From Bdellovibrio sp. CG22_combo_CG10-13_8_21_14_all_39_27 (GTDB lineage: Bacteria > Bdellovibrionota > Bacteriovoracia > Bacteriovoracales > Bacteriovoracaceae): a stretch of 41,083 nt of DNA. The DNA is taken from the NCBI GenBank assembly GCA_002786715.1, contig PCTW01000033.1:10139-51221 (forward strand), given 5' to 3'. Positions 17,017-25,000 of the stretch are shown here, piece after piece. Below the pieces are notes generated by a model that had not been told where the DNA came from, did no database searches, and worked only from the letters and a program-made list of their open reading frames with translations. The translations under genes were made by a program, and so were the position numbers. How positions within the stretch are numbered: the first letter of the stretch is position 1; every line of letters begins with the position of its first letter.

Positions 17017-17438
17017 AGCTCCTCCTTCACTTTTTTGTTTTGATCAATTCCCGTTTTTCTCAATTGTATTGAGCCGTCATTTTTCTTAGTGACTTCAATG
17101 GTGAGTTCTCCATTTTCATTTGTTTTGGGGCAGTCACTCCTCGTTTCAATTCTTTTTACATGATTTCCACTGCGATCATACTTAAACTGGTAGTGACAGC
17201 CTTCAGGCACATCTTCTTTGACTACGCTTGGCCCCTGCAGTTCAAGAGCAACATCTTGTCCAAAAAAAAGAATGGTGCTCTTATCATCATTAATAAAATG
17301 AAGAGTTCGTTCTTCACAGTCAATTTTATCTGACTTGTATTGGCCCTCGACAAAGCCTAGTTGAGACTTTGACTCTTTAGCGAGGACTTGTGAGGAGTTT
17401 AAGATAAATACGAAAAAAGAGATGATTATAGTCTTCAT
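16995..17438 (-). CDS. Exported protein of unknown function, 147 aa
   Basis: Signal peptide MKTIIISFFVFILNSSQVLA. An ATG three codons upstream (MIVMKT) is also possible, and neither has a clear ribosome-binding site. The mature part is charged and beta-rich with four Cys (DCEER, EGCHY, SDCPK, ELCTY), likely two disulfides. Its coding end contains the ribosome-binding site and start of the lysozyme-fold gene, so the two are co-translated, and it could be an inhibitor or partner of that enzyme. No family recognised. Confidence 0.65.
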   Translation of the reverse strand: MKTIIISFFVFILNSSQVLAKESKSQLGFVEGQYKSDKIDCEERTLHFINDDKSTILFFGQDVALELQGPSVVKEDVPEGCHYQFKYDRSGNHVKRIETRSDCPKTNENGELTIEVTKKNDGSIQLRKTGIDQNKKVKEELCTYKKL

Positions 17439-17518
17439 GACTATCATGATAGAAAACTAATGTTCGAATAGAAATAGTAGGCAATTTTGCCAATCAATAA
17501 TTAGTTGAACAAAACGCT

Positions 17519-18295
17519 TTAGTTTCCGCAAACGGTGTTTATTTTCTTAATGGCATTCTTGTAGTTGAGAACGCGAAGATCATTAGCAGGTAAAGATAAT
17601 TGAAAACCTGAACAATTTAAGAATTCAGGAAAATACTGAACTTTGAATGTTTCTCTTTCGCCTTCATTGGCAATTGCTACCGCCAACTTTGAAGCTGTAA
17701 TGTAAGAAGTTAATGGTAAAACACCTTCACTAATCAATGATAAAAGTGGCTCTAATGCCGTTACGAAAGCTGTTTGATCGGCTTCAATCGCATTGGGATA
17801 GACGTAGTGGATATAAGTATTGAATTTAATTTCTGGATAAAGATCCATGGCTTCTCTATAAATAACGCTATCTCTTTCTCCGTTATCACCAAAGAAGATG
17901 ATTTCATCTGGTTTTTCGGTTTCGATGATTTTTTTAATATTAATAATTTTATGTTCTTCTTTGGATTCTTTAGACTTTAAAATAATTTTGCCGGCAGGAT
18001 ACTTATTAACTGCAATAAATTTAGTATGACTTCTTTTCATTAAAAATTCTGGTGCATTACTTAGGTAGTAAAAGCTACTCACTTTTTTCTGCTTCGCTAT
18101 TTCATTGAGAAGCTCAGGCATGCCTGCAAATGTAATTTTGGTCATGAAAGCTCTCGAGACTTGTCCACCTAGTGCTTTTACATGGGCCATTTTAAGCGTG
18201 TCATCGATATCCGAAATCACAATGGTCTTGGCAAAGACCGGTGATAAAAGGGAAAAAGTAATCGCTAAAAAGGCAGTCAAAGTTGATTTTTTCAT
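17519..18295 (-). CDS. Exported App1-like (DUF2183) phosphatase
   Basis: 258 residues from the ATG that opens a signal peptide (MKKSTLTAFLAITFSLLSPVFA). The frame is open 37 codons further upstream, but that part looks non-coding. HAD-type motifs follow at once: VISDIDDTLKM with Asp29 and Asp31-32, then FYYLSNAPEF, KSKESKEEHK, and IIFFGDNGERDSVIY. This DIDDT / SN / GDNGERD set is that of the App1 (yeast Mg-dependent phosphatidate phosphatase) and DUF2183 family. Family members dephosphorylate phosphatidate or related phospholipid headgroups. Bacterial exported members may act on host or prey lipids, which is speculation. It is divergent from the nitrilase-type gene across a 135-base spacer with two inverted repeats. 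Confidence 0.8.
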   Translation of the reverse strand: MKKSTLTAFLAITFSLLSPVFAKTIVISDIDDTLKMAHVKALGGQVSRAFMTKITFAGMPELLNEIAKQKKVSSFYYLSNAPEFLMKRSHTKFIAVNKYPAGKIILKSKESKEEHKIINIKKIIETEKPDEIIFFGDNGERDSVIYREAMDLYPEIKFNTYIHYVYPNAIEADQTAFVTALEPLLSLISEGVLPLTSYITASKLAVAIANEGERETFKVQYFPEFLNCSGFQLSLPANDLRVLNYKNAIKKINTVCGN

Positions 18296-18371
18296 ATCTC
18301 GAACTATAGCTCCTGAAATCGTTTTTGTGGGCAAATGGGTAAAATTTATAAGGAATTCCCGCTTTTTTACA

Positions 18372-18405
18372 CCTAAATACGCTTTTAGGCTATGGTGGGC
18401 CACCA
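18372..18405. promoter_or_regulatory. Two inverted repeats between the App1-like and nitrilase genes
   Basis: CCTAAA, 6 bases, TTTAGG (18372-18389) and TGGTGG, one base, CCACCA (18393-18405). Both are perfect and adjacent, about 25-60 bases before the nitrilase gene's start. They may be an operator or a leader hairpin; no regulator is known. Confidence 0.4.
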
Positions 18406-18430
18406 CTCAATTGAATTTCTTGGAGGGATT

Positions 18431-19315
18431 ATGAAAATCGCTACGTTAGGGCTTATGGCAGTCCTTTTTTCTGGAAGCCTGATAGCATCAGAATTAAAAC
18501 CAATTAAAGAAGTCTTCGAACCAAAAGGTAAGTTTTCAACAAAAACTCATATGAAAGTGGCCGTAGTTCAATGGGCCCCTGATGCCTCTGCTCCGTTGGG
18601 CTCTAAGCAGGCTGCAGAGAGATTTAAGGAAAGCAATCGCCAAGTGCTAGAGGATTTTATCCGTGAAGCCGCCAGTAATGGTGCAAAAATGGTAGTAACG
18701 CCAGAATTTGGAACTGTTGGTTATCCTGATATTCCAGAGCTTCCATCTGAAGATGATAACTTTAGAACTCGCGAAGATGTCGCTCCTTACGTTGAAACAG
18801 ACAAAGGAACAACGGCCAAGAGATTTTCTTCTTTGGCAAAAGAGCTCAAAGTTTACATTCATGTAGGAATGGCCGAAGTAGATGCAAAAACAAAAAATTA
18901 CCACAATACTGTTTTAGTTTTTGATCCTGCAGGAAAGCTTGCAGCGAAATATCGCAAATCTCATCTTTATCAACAAGAAGATAACTATCTTGTTCCTGGT
19001 GACAAAATTTCAACTTATCAATCGCCAGTTGGAAAAGTGGGCATGATTATTTGCTCTGACGTTTATGGCTCATTTCCAATGAATGATTATTCTCGTGAAA
19101 AAGTTGATGTCTTGGCCCTTTCAACTTCGTGGGCCCAGTCCAATACAGGTTGGGGTTATTTCACAGATGGCGCCAAGTGGGTTGATGCTTACTTGCTCGC
19201 TGCAAATCAAAACTATTACCCTGACTCTGGTGTGATTAACCCAGATGGCTCTGGTCAGTCACATATCCGTCAAACAACGGGAGTTGCTTACGGTTATTTG
19301 CCACTTAAAAAGTAA
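18431..19315 (+). CDS. Exported carbon-nitrogen hydrolase (nitrilase superfamily)
   Basis: 294 residues. GGAGGG precedes ATG 18431, which opens a signal peptide (MKIATLGLMAVLFSGSLIAS). The Glu-Lys-Cys triad is intact: Glu92 in VVTPEFGTVGYPD, Lys176 in AAKYRKSHLYQQ, Cys208 in MIICSDVYGS. These enzymes hydrolyse nitriles or amides through a thioester on the Cys; most are cytoplasmic. Export with the folded alpha-beta-beta-alpha fold is found in the biotinidase/vanin group, and EDVAPYVE here faintly recalls it. The substrate is unknown; an amide released from degraded prey or medium fits. It is followed by a strong bidirectional terminator. Confidence 0.85.
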   Translation: MKIATLGLMAVLFSGSLIASELKPIKEVFEPKGKFSTKTHMKVAVVQWAPDASAPLGSKQAAERFKESNRQVLEDFIREAASNGAKMVVTPEFGTVGYPDIPELPSEDDNFRTREDVAPYVETDKGTTAKRFSSLAKELKVYIHVGMAEVDAKTKNYHNTVLVFDPAGKLAAKYRKSHLYQQEDNYLVPGDKISTYQSPVGKVGMIICSDVYGSFPMNDYSREKVDVLALSTSWAQSNTGWGYFTDGAKWVDAYLLAANQNYYPDSGVINPDGSGQSHIRQTTGVAYGYLPLKK

Positions 19316-19323
19316 AAAAAGTG

Positions 19324-19349
19324 AAGGCCTCGGAAGAGGCCTTTCTTTT
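19324..19349. terminator. Bidirectional intrinsic terminator between convergent genes
   Basis: AAGGCCTC, loop GGAA, GAGGCCTT (19324-19343), followed by TCTTTT on the plus strand. The A-rich stretch just before the stem gives a T run on the minus strand. It serves both the nitrilase gene and the P1-type hydrolase gene, whose stop lies at the right end. Confidence 0.88.
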
Positions 19350-20349
19350 ATTCAAATATTCCTAGGATTGCTTGATTAAGAAGATCCCCGGCCAATACTC
19401 CAACATCAGAAACATCCATTCCTTTTGGAAGATCAACTTCATCAGTAGTGAAAGCGAAGAGTGAGTCACCATCACTTGGCGTATGAAAGGGTTGAATTTT
19501 TGAGCCCATATTCGTATGAGACATCGCTGCGACTCTTTCAAGATCATTACGTGACAACTTGGCATTCGTTATAACAGCGGTAATTGTAGTGTTACCATTT
19601 GGCACTTCTGAATCAAGATTTGCTTCTAAATTCATTTTCAATTTCTCAGCAACTGAAATACGTACTCCAGTCTTTGGATCTTTTGATCCAGCAATAATTT
19701 CGCCCTTTTCATTGACGATGTTTCCAAGAGCATTAACGACAGTGACGACAAAGATTTTGATTCCTTTCCATTCTCCAAATGCCGCTCCCTGACCAGAGAG
19801 TTCAGACCATTCTCTGCCAAAGTACTTACCGACTGTGACGTTGGCTCCGCCACCGGCGCGACCAATGGTGATGACATTTTTTTTACGGGCTGCAAAGGCT
19901 TTTTCGCCTAAGGCTTTGTCTGGATAAAGTGCATTTTCTCTTTTTGCAAAATCATAAACAATTGCCGCAGGAACCGCTGGGATCGAGCTAAAATGAGTGG
20001 GGTTCGATCTCATTTTCATTAATGAGTGAACAACTCCATCGGCGGCTTCCAAACCATAGGTAGAGCCTCCGGCGAGAACGACAGCGTCAGCGGTTCCCCA
20101 AGTATTATTGGAAGCAAGAGATGAAGATTCACGAACGGCCGCTGCTCCACCGCGAATATCAACAGCTCCCTTCGCTCCATTCGGAAAGTAGACGACTGTG
20201 CAACCTGTTGGACCCTGAGGATACTCCGCAGTTCCAATTTCGATCGAGTCAAAATCAAATTTAAGGGGTCGTGTTTGCGACTGTACTGGTTGTGTCATGA
20301 GATAACCTACGAGAATTGCAGTAGAGAATAGGATTAGTGGGATTTTCAT
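19348..20349 (-). CDS. Exported P1/S58-family self-processing aminopeptidase or amidase
   Basis: 333 residues with an N-terminal hydrophobic signal (PLILFSTAILVGYLM then QPVQSQ). Motifs follow the DmpA/NylC family: GCTVVYFPNGAKGAVDIRGG, then VVLAGGSTYGLEAADG, GRAGGGANVTVGK and NALGNI. Then PNGNTTITAVITN, where autocleavage between Asn253 and Thr254 would free the Thr as the catalytic nucleophile, as in NylC. HTNMG and TPSDGDSLFAFTT follow. The family cleaves beta-peptides, D-amino-acid dipeptides or 6-aminohexanoate oligomers. Cytoplasmic forms are usual, so the signal peptide is notable. It follows the 168-residue gene by 21 bases and is likely third in the regulator operon. Confidence 0.85.
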   Translation of the reverse strand: MKIPLILFSTAILVGYLMTQPVQSQTRPLKFDFDSIEIGTAEYPQGPTGCTVVYFPNGAKGAVDIRGGAAAVRESSSLASNNTWGTADAVVLAGGSTYGLEAADGVVHSLMKMRSNPTHFSSIPAVPAAIVYDFAKRENALYPDKALGEKAFAARKKNVITIGRAGGGANVTVGKYFGREWSELSGQGAAFGEWKGIKIFVVTVVNALGNIVNEKGEIIAGSKDPKTGVRISVAEKLKMNLEANLDSEVPNGNTTITAVITNAKLSRNDLERVAAMSHTNMGSKIQPFHTPSDGDSLFAFTTDEVDLPKGMDVSDVGVLAGDLLNQAILGIFE

Positions 20350-20370
20350 CCCACTATAAAATGAAATTTA

Positions 20371-20877
20371 TTAAAACTCGTCAAGGACTACTCGGCCACC
20401 GCCGCCAAGAAAGATGTCATTTGATCTTAAAGTCCCATTATTCGCCCCAGGAATTTGAACTCGAGGCACAAGAATAGGATTATTTTGTCCAGGCAATCTC
20501 AAACCATTTGAAGGGACAGAAGTAAAACCTCCAACTGATGAATCATTAAAACGAATTTCATGCGGGAAAGCTCCAAAAAGATCTACAAAGCTCTTTGTAT
20601 CAATGATTTTTCCTGTTTGAGTTTCAATATCAAGAATATTATTAGTTGTGAGATCGAGATTTAACAGCTGTTTCTCATTTACTGATAAACCTTTGATTTT
20701 ATCTTCTGAAGTCTTCATTTTTGATAACAATTCAGATGATATATCAACTTTACCATGAGATTCAGTACCAATTGATTTGATTGTTTTAAAATCTATATCG
20801 ACAAGTTTAACAATCTCCAGCGCCATTGCCGAATGAGCGAAGAGACTCAAAGAGATCATCATTATAAACCTTTTCAT
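20371..20877 (-). CDS. Exported protein of unknown function, coupled to a TIGR02147-like regulator
   Basis: 168 residues. Signal peptide MKRFIMMISLSLFAHSAMA; no Cys at the cut site, so not a lipoprotein. The mature part is short-helical and polar (ELLSKMKTSEDKIKGLSV) and then Gly/Asn/Pro-rich, ending LGGGGRVVLDEF. Its ATG overlaps the regulator's TGA stop (ATGA). No family recognised. The pairing of a cytoplasmic HTH protein with an exported one in one operon suggests the exported protein is tied to the same regulated system as the divergent operon. Confidence 0.7.
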   Translation of the reverse strand: MKRFIMMISLSLFAHSAMALEIVKLVDIDFKTIKSIGTESHGKVDISSELLSKMKTSEDKIKGLSVNEKQLLNLDLTTNNILDIETQTGKIIDTKSFVDLFGAFPHEIRFNDSSVGGFTSVPSNGLRLPGQNNPILVPRVQIPGANNGTLRSNDIFLGGGGRVVLDEF

Positions 20878-21695
20878 TGTAGTAGCTCCTGCGAATCTAT
20901 ATTAAATTTATTATCAACTTTTACATCATCAAAAATTAACCCGAGGCAAACGACTTCTTCCTCGCCTTGATTATCTCCGTGATCAAAATCCATAAGAGAA
21001 ATCATTTTATCTTTAAGCTCAGGACCAATACATCCCTTTGTGAGAATATCTATAACTACTAAGCGAGTGGTATTAAGAATATTGTAAACCTGAGTACGTT
21101 TAGTTTTATCCACTTTTGTAGCAGCGAAAAATACTTGATTGCGCATTTTTCCCATGTTTGATGTTTTGTGAAATTGAAGAGCATTCTTTATACAATCTTT
21201 CACGGTGGGAATATCAAGTTGCTCCCCATCAACCAAAAGAACCAACTTATCATCATCAAGTCTTAACACTTCTAAATCAATTAACTCTTGAATTCTATTT
21301 AAACCTTCTGTTCCATGATCTCGGGTGTATTGAGATAATGAAAGACTTTTATTTTTTGCTAAAATGAGGATGTCAAAATAGCGAGGATTCTTAAGTAAGT
21401 TTTGAAAAGAACCTAAAACATAAGGAAATTTTTTAACGTCAAAGTTGAGATTCTCAAGTTTCTGATTAGAATAGTAACCTTGTAGAATTTTTCCAACATC
21501 ATCTGTCTTACCTATGATCTGGCAAATTTTCCAAATCTCTTCAACAGATGGGGTGCGTTTGCCATTGATTGTTCGAGAAAATGTGGCTTTAGTCATTCCT
21601 AACAAATCGCTCATATAACGATGGTTATAAACTTGAGGGCGATTCTTCTCTTGAAGAAATGCCTCAATATTTTCTTTTAAAACGTCATGACTCAT
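20874..21695 (-). CDS. HTH transcription regulator, TIGR02147/DUF4423-like
   Basis: 273 residues, soluble. Residues ~20-50 form an XRE-type helix-turn-helix (YMSDLLGMTKATFSRTING, with KRTPSVEEIWKICQIIG). A second region near 110-140 (SLSQYTRDHGTEG, RIQELIDLEVLRLD) reads as a winged helix. This two-part plan is that of the TIGR02147 proteins common in Fibrobacter and Bdellovibrio, though the match is from architecture only. It lies divergent from the five-gene envelope operon, with two TGTTTC/GAAACA dyads in the spacer, so it is the natural candidate to control that operon and itself. Its stop overlaps the next start. Confidence 0.65.
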   Translation of the reverse strand: MSHDVLKENIEAFLQEKNRPQVYNHRYMSDLLGMTKATFSRTINGKRTPSVEEIWKICQIIGKTDDVGKILQGYYSNQKLENLNFDVKKFPYVLGSFQNLLKNPRYFDILILAKNKSLSLSQYTRDHGTEGLNRIQELIDLEVLRLDDDKLVLLVDGEQLDIPTVKDCIKNALQFHKTSNMGKMRNQVFFAATKVDKTKRTQVYNILNTTRLVVIDILTKGCIGPELKDKMISLMDFDHGDNQGEEEVVCLGLIFDDVKVDNKFNIDSQELLQ

Positions 21696-21817
21696 TCGTT
21701 AAAAATCCCTGTTGCCTCAAAGTACGCTTTTTTACGTTATAATGTTGCCGTTTTCAACCCTTCATACCAGCGATGAGCACTTTCTTACTATGAAATTTTT
21801 ACAATTCTTTGAGTATG

Positions 21818-21836
21818 TGTTTCAGAGGCTGAAACA
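21818..21836. promoter_or_regulatory. Dyad 1: TGTTTC-N7-GAAACA
   Basis: TGTTTC and GAAACA are perfect inverted halves around AGAGGCT, which itself continues the pairing (AG/CT). Likely operator for the divergent HTH regulator; also able to form a hairpin in RNA. Confidence 0.5.
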
Positions 21837-21850
21837 ACTCGTTCTCGTAA

Positions 21851-21867
21851 GTCTCTGAAGTGTCTCT
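21851..21867 (+). repeat. Direct repeat GTCTCT-N5-GTCTCT
   Basis: Two identical six-base units start 11 bases apart, one helical turn, as in tandem activator sites. They lie 18-35 bases before a CATAAA or TACATA box that might be the -10 of the envelope operon. Confidence 0.35.
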
Positions 21868-21904
21868 CCTAAATATATCCCATACATAAAAACCTAGAGT
21901 TAGG

Positions 21905-21922
21905 TGTTTCAATGAAGAAACA
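21905..21922. promoter_or_regulatory. Dyad 2: TGTTTC-N6-GAAACA
   Basis: Same half-sites as dyad 1 with a spacer one base shorter, 87 bases to the right. Identical halves in both make a common binding protein plausible. Lies about 100 bases before ATG 22023. Confidence 0.5.
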
Positions 21923-22022
21923 ACAAATGGGATGGGTGCTTTTTTCAATAAAAAAATTGTGACAGAACCCGCCCACCCAATTGGAACTGATTTTAACTTT
22001 AATTTTTTAAACGGAGAATTTT

Positions 22023-23630
22023 ATGAAAATGAAACTTTTAACATTCGCAGTGGGACTGGTCTTCAGTCACAATGCTTTCTCTTTACCGACTCTTTATCCA
22101 ATGAACGAAACTTTACTGAGCACTATCGTCAATACGACGAATTCGAACTTGGTAGCTGATTCTGTTGATCAACATGTTATCTACGTGATGCCTCCAAACT
22201 CAGCATATTCATTTGTAAATGGCCTTCATTCAATCACGGCCAATATTGGTTTTTGCCAAGAAATGGGTAATTTACAAACTTATAGCCGTGACATCAGCGC
22301 CAAGATTGCTTCGCTAACTATGTTAAGCGAAGAACGATTTAAAATTTATGAACAAAAAAATGCCCAGTTGAAAGAAGCTCGGTTACAACTCGCACAATAT
22401 GCTGTTGCAAATGACATGAATGAATTGGTTGAACTTGATGATAAATTATCTGCAACCGAAAGAAAAATTAGCAAAGTTTTAGAAGATTCTCAATCTTGCA
22501 CCCAATTCTGCAGTGATTTGAGAACCGAATATAAAGAGTTGCGAAAAATTCGCAGTGAGCTCAAGCAAAAAAGAGGAGAACTCGCGGATCGTTTTGATAG
22601 TCGTATACAAAAGTACACAAAACATCAGCGAAAAGTTGAAGCTTTAGTAGAAGACTTAAAGGCTTCTCGTGAAGCCTGGCAATCTTTACAAGATACGCTT
22701 ATGGAGAATCAAAGCAATTTTGTAAAAATGTATAAAATCTATGGCGAATTAGAAGGTGCTTTGGCCCATGTTAAATTCACAAGTAATTGGGATCAAAATA
22801 TTGCGTCATTAAGACAGCAAAATGCAGGTTTTGATTTTAAAAAAATTGAGACCAAGAATACAGTTATAACATCTAATATTGCAGATGTTAAAAGCCTTCC
22901 ACGTTCTGGTGCTATTTTAGGATATATGATTGGTGGTGCTTATGAAGAAGGCAAGTTGTCTCTTCCATCTTATCCAGAAGAATTGTCCGGAAACATTCGA
23001 TTGAGTTTAATTGGAGCTTGTCCTGTTCTACATCCTGACTATTTTGACATCAATTTACCAAATGGCTCAGATCAAATGCGCTATGGGCTTACTGTTGCGT
23101 ATGATTATCCCTCAGCTTTTACGACTCGCGTACAAATGAAATACAACATGCATAAGATGTATCAAAAAATTGTGTCTTCGGGATCTCGAGGCGGTTTTTT
23201 TAGACGTCGTAGCTGGACAAGTGTGGAGGAAAGAACAGAGTTTAAAGATTCATTTCGTGTGGAATGGCTTGAGCAAGATGCATCGAACCGACTTACCGAT
23301 GAAGAAAAAGCAGATCTAGAAAAAGACATGAGAAATAGTATTTTTGCCCGACTAGCAGCGATTGGTCTTCCTGCTGCAGCCAACGCTGGTCAGTTAGTCG
23401 TCCCAACTCCTGGCGCTTCTGGTGCTATCGTCTTATCAAATGCTTTAAAGAAACAATGTCCAGGCAACACCTATTGTATTGCAGGTTCAGTGGCCCTTGA
23501 TGTTCTTGATTCGATCTTTGGCAGTTCTTCTGCTTCCGCATCTTATAGAAATATTCAAGATGCAGATATGTCGGAAGAGTGGTCAAGAACTCTTGTGAGC
23601 TACAAACCATGGGTAACGACTTACAACTAA
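22023..23630 (+). CDS. Exported coiled-coil protein, first gene of an envelope operon
   Basis: 535 residues. Signal peptide MKMKLLTFAVGLVFSHNAFS; ACGGAGA before the ATG. Residues ~95-235 are a long charged coiled coil with a CTQFC pair (Cys159 and 163). Residues ~290-400 are beta-like, with GAILGYMIGGAYEEG, then SGNIRLSLIGACPVLHP and a basic RGGFFRRRSW. The C-terminal ~100 residues hold a small hydrophobic Ala/Gly segment (GLPAAANAG, PGASGAIVL) and a CPGNTYC motif. No family recognised. The coiled coil suggests a structural or bridging role in the periplasm or on the cell surface, possibly as an oligomer. It leads four more exported genes. Confidence 0.75.
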   Translation: MKMKLLTFAVGLVFSHNAFSLPTLYPMNETLLSTIVNTTNSNLVADSVDQHVIYVMPPNSAYSFVNGLHSITANIGFCQEMGNLQTYSRDISAKIASLTMLSEERFKIYEQKNAQLKEARLQLAQYAVANDMNELVELDDKLSATERKISKVLEDSQSCTQFCSDLRTEYKELRKIRSELKQKRGELADRFDSRIQKYTKHQRKVEALVEDLKASREAWQSLQDTLMENQSNFVKMYKIYGELEGALAHVKFTSNWDQNIASLRQQNAGFDFKKIETKNTVITSNIADVKSLPRSGAILGYMIGGAYEEGKLSLPSYPEELSGNIRLSLIGACPVLHPDYFDINLPNGSDQMRYGLTVAYDYPSAFTTRVQMKYNMHKMYQKIVSSGSRGGFFRRRSWTSVEERTEFKDSFRVEWLEQDASNRLTDEEKADLEKDMRNSIFARLAAIGLPAAANAGQLVVPTPGASGAIVLSNALKKQCPGNTYCIAGSVALDVLDSIFGSSSASASYRNIQDADMSEEWSRTLVSYKPWVTTYN

Positions 23631-23657
23631 TTTTAATATTTTATAAACGGAGTCTCT

Positions 23658-24605
23658 ATGAAAATATTATTTCTTTTAATCTTAATGATACCAATTTCCG
23701 CTTTTTCTCAAGTTTCTACCACTGCTTCGGCGGTGGTGGAAACACCTTTTTGGCAAGCGCCTGTGGCCAAAGAACTTTTTCTGACAATCGAATTTCCAAA
23801 TACGATGTTGTTAGATAAAGCATGTAAAAACTTTAAAATTGAAATGAATCAACTCAAAGATGAAGGATTTAGTAGGTTTAATCAAAAGTATATTGATCGT
23901 CTACGAAATAAACCAATTGTCTTTGATGGAGAGCATTCATCTTTTGAAGAGTCATTTTTAATTAAGTCAGCGGGAGAATTTCAAGTTGAATTGGTTGGAA
24001 ATACAAATTCATCAAAAAAGTTACTTCCTTATTTTAGCAACCTTACGTCAATCCAGAGATTAGTTATCAATGGTTCAGAAAAGTTTACTTTTAAATCTCA
24101 AGAAGACTCCATGGCGAGAATTGTAGAAATGTTTAATCTTGAGGTTGAACAACCTTATCTTGAAGTATCTCAAAACAAGGAATTGATACTAAGAGTAAAA
24201 ACTATGGACATGGCTTGTGATCTTTTAGATTCGAAAATTCAACTTCAAAGTGAAGTAAAGAGTGAAGTTCGTTTGGCCAAAGATAGAATTAAGGAAATTG
24301 AAAACTTCTATCAGTTTAATTTACTTGAAAAATTTTCAAATGTCATGAAGAAGAAAATCTCTCTTAATCAAAAAGCCTTGCTTTTGGGTTATCGCTTAAG
24401 TGAAAGTTATCAAAACGAAATTAACGAAAATGATAGAGAACTTCTAGAAACAGGATTTCTTGATTTAATGAACCTCATCGTCGATCCATCAACACTTAAG
24501 CCAAGTCAATACTTGTACATGGCCGATGATCGATATTTCGTTAACTCAACTCTTTATAGTACGCCTGCTACCGTTACTGTTAAGTTCGGATTGGAGTCAT
24601 TATGA
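23658..24605 (+). CDS. Exported protein of unknown function, second gene of the envelope operon
   Basis: 315 residues. Signal peptide MKILFLLILMIPISAFS; ACGGAG before the start resembles the first gene's site. The early mature region has FWQAPVAKELFLTIEFP and a Cys (DKACKNF); a second Cys is in MDMACDLLDSK. The middle is alternating beta-like, the region ~190-230 is charged helix (SEVKSEVRLAKDRIKEIE), and the end is TPATVTVKFGLESL. No family recognised. Its ATGA overlaps the next gene's start, so the next product is translated in step with it. Confidence 0.7.
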   Translation: MKILFLLILMIPISAFSQVSTTASAVVETPFWQAPVAKELFLTIEFPNTMLLDKACKNFKIEMNQLKDEGFSRFNQKYIDRLRNKPIVFDGEHSSFEESFLIKSAGEFQVELVGNTNSSKKLLPYFSNLTSIQRLVINGSEKFTFKSQEDSMARIVEMFNLEVEQPYLEVSQNKELILRVKTMDMACDLLDSKIQLQSEVKSEVRLAKDRIKEIENFYQFNLLEKFSNVMKKKISLNQKALLLGYRLSESYQNEINENDRELLETGFLDLMNLIVDPSTLKPSQYLYMADDRYFVNSTLYSTPATVTVKFGLESL

Positions 24606-25000
24606 GAAAGTTCTTTTTTGCGTTAATCCTTGTTTCCGTTGGTATTTATTTTTATAAACAAGATGAAAAGATTATGTTCATTGCTCCAAAATCTCTTCAA
24701 GTGACAACAAGCAATGATAAAAGCATGCAAAATAAAATTCTCGAGGCATCAGTTCGAGCAGAGAGCTGGAGTTCTATCGAAAAGCGTGTCTCTGCTCTGG
24801 ATAATAAAGATGAGGTATCAGATAGAATCAAATTGATTGATTCCTTACTCGAAAGTAAACAGCTCGTGAGTAAGGTTAATAGTCAGCAGGCGAAAGAGAC
24901 CGAATTGATTGCTTTTACCGAGTTCGTAAGAGAGCGTTCATTGCTTTATAAAAGAATAATTGAGATGGAATTGAGTAAAATAGAGAAGGAGGAACTATGA
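24602..25000 (+). CDS. Small protein with N-terminal membrane anchor, third gene of the envelope operon
   Basis: 132 residues. MRKFFFALILVSVGIYFY is a single hydrophobic segment with no clear cut site, so it is either an uncleaved anchor or a signal peptide. The rest is a polar alpha-helical chain (KLIDSLLESKQLVSKVN) that may pair with the coiled coil of the first gene's product. It overlaps both neighbours by four bases (ATGA at each end), so its amount should follow theirs. Unknown family. Confidence 0.65.
   Translation: MRKFFFALILVSVGIYFYKQDEKIMFIAPKSLQVTTSNDKSMQNKILEASVRAESWSSIEKRVSALDNKDEVSDRIKLIDSLLESKQLVSKVNSQQAKETELIAFTEFVRERSLLYKRIIEMELSKIEKEEL

Larger units (their letters stand above)
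21696..22022. promoter_or_regulatory. 327-base divergent spacer of the regulator and envelope operon
   Basis: No gene is seen here. In order from left: AT-rich start with GTTATAAT (a -10-like box usable in either direction), the dyad at 21818, the direct GTCTCT repeat at 21851, a ACCTA / TAGGT hairpin (21892-21905), the dyad at 21905, and a G/C pair GGGATGGGTG ... GCCCACCC near 21930-21980 that could form a leader structure. AACGGAGA before ATG 22023 is the ribosome-binding site. Confidence 0.55.

Noticed and set aside
21736-21743. Perfect TATAAT as a -10 for the envelope operon
   Set aside because: No -35 box lies 16-18 bases before it and it is almost 280 bases from the operon start; it may instead be the reverse-strand box of the regulator.
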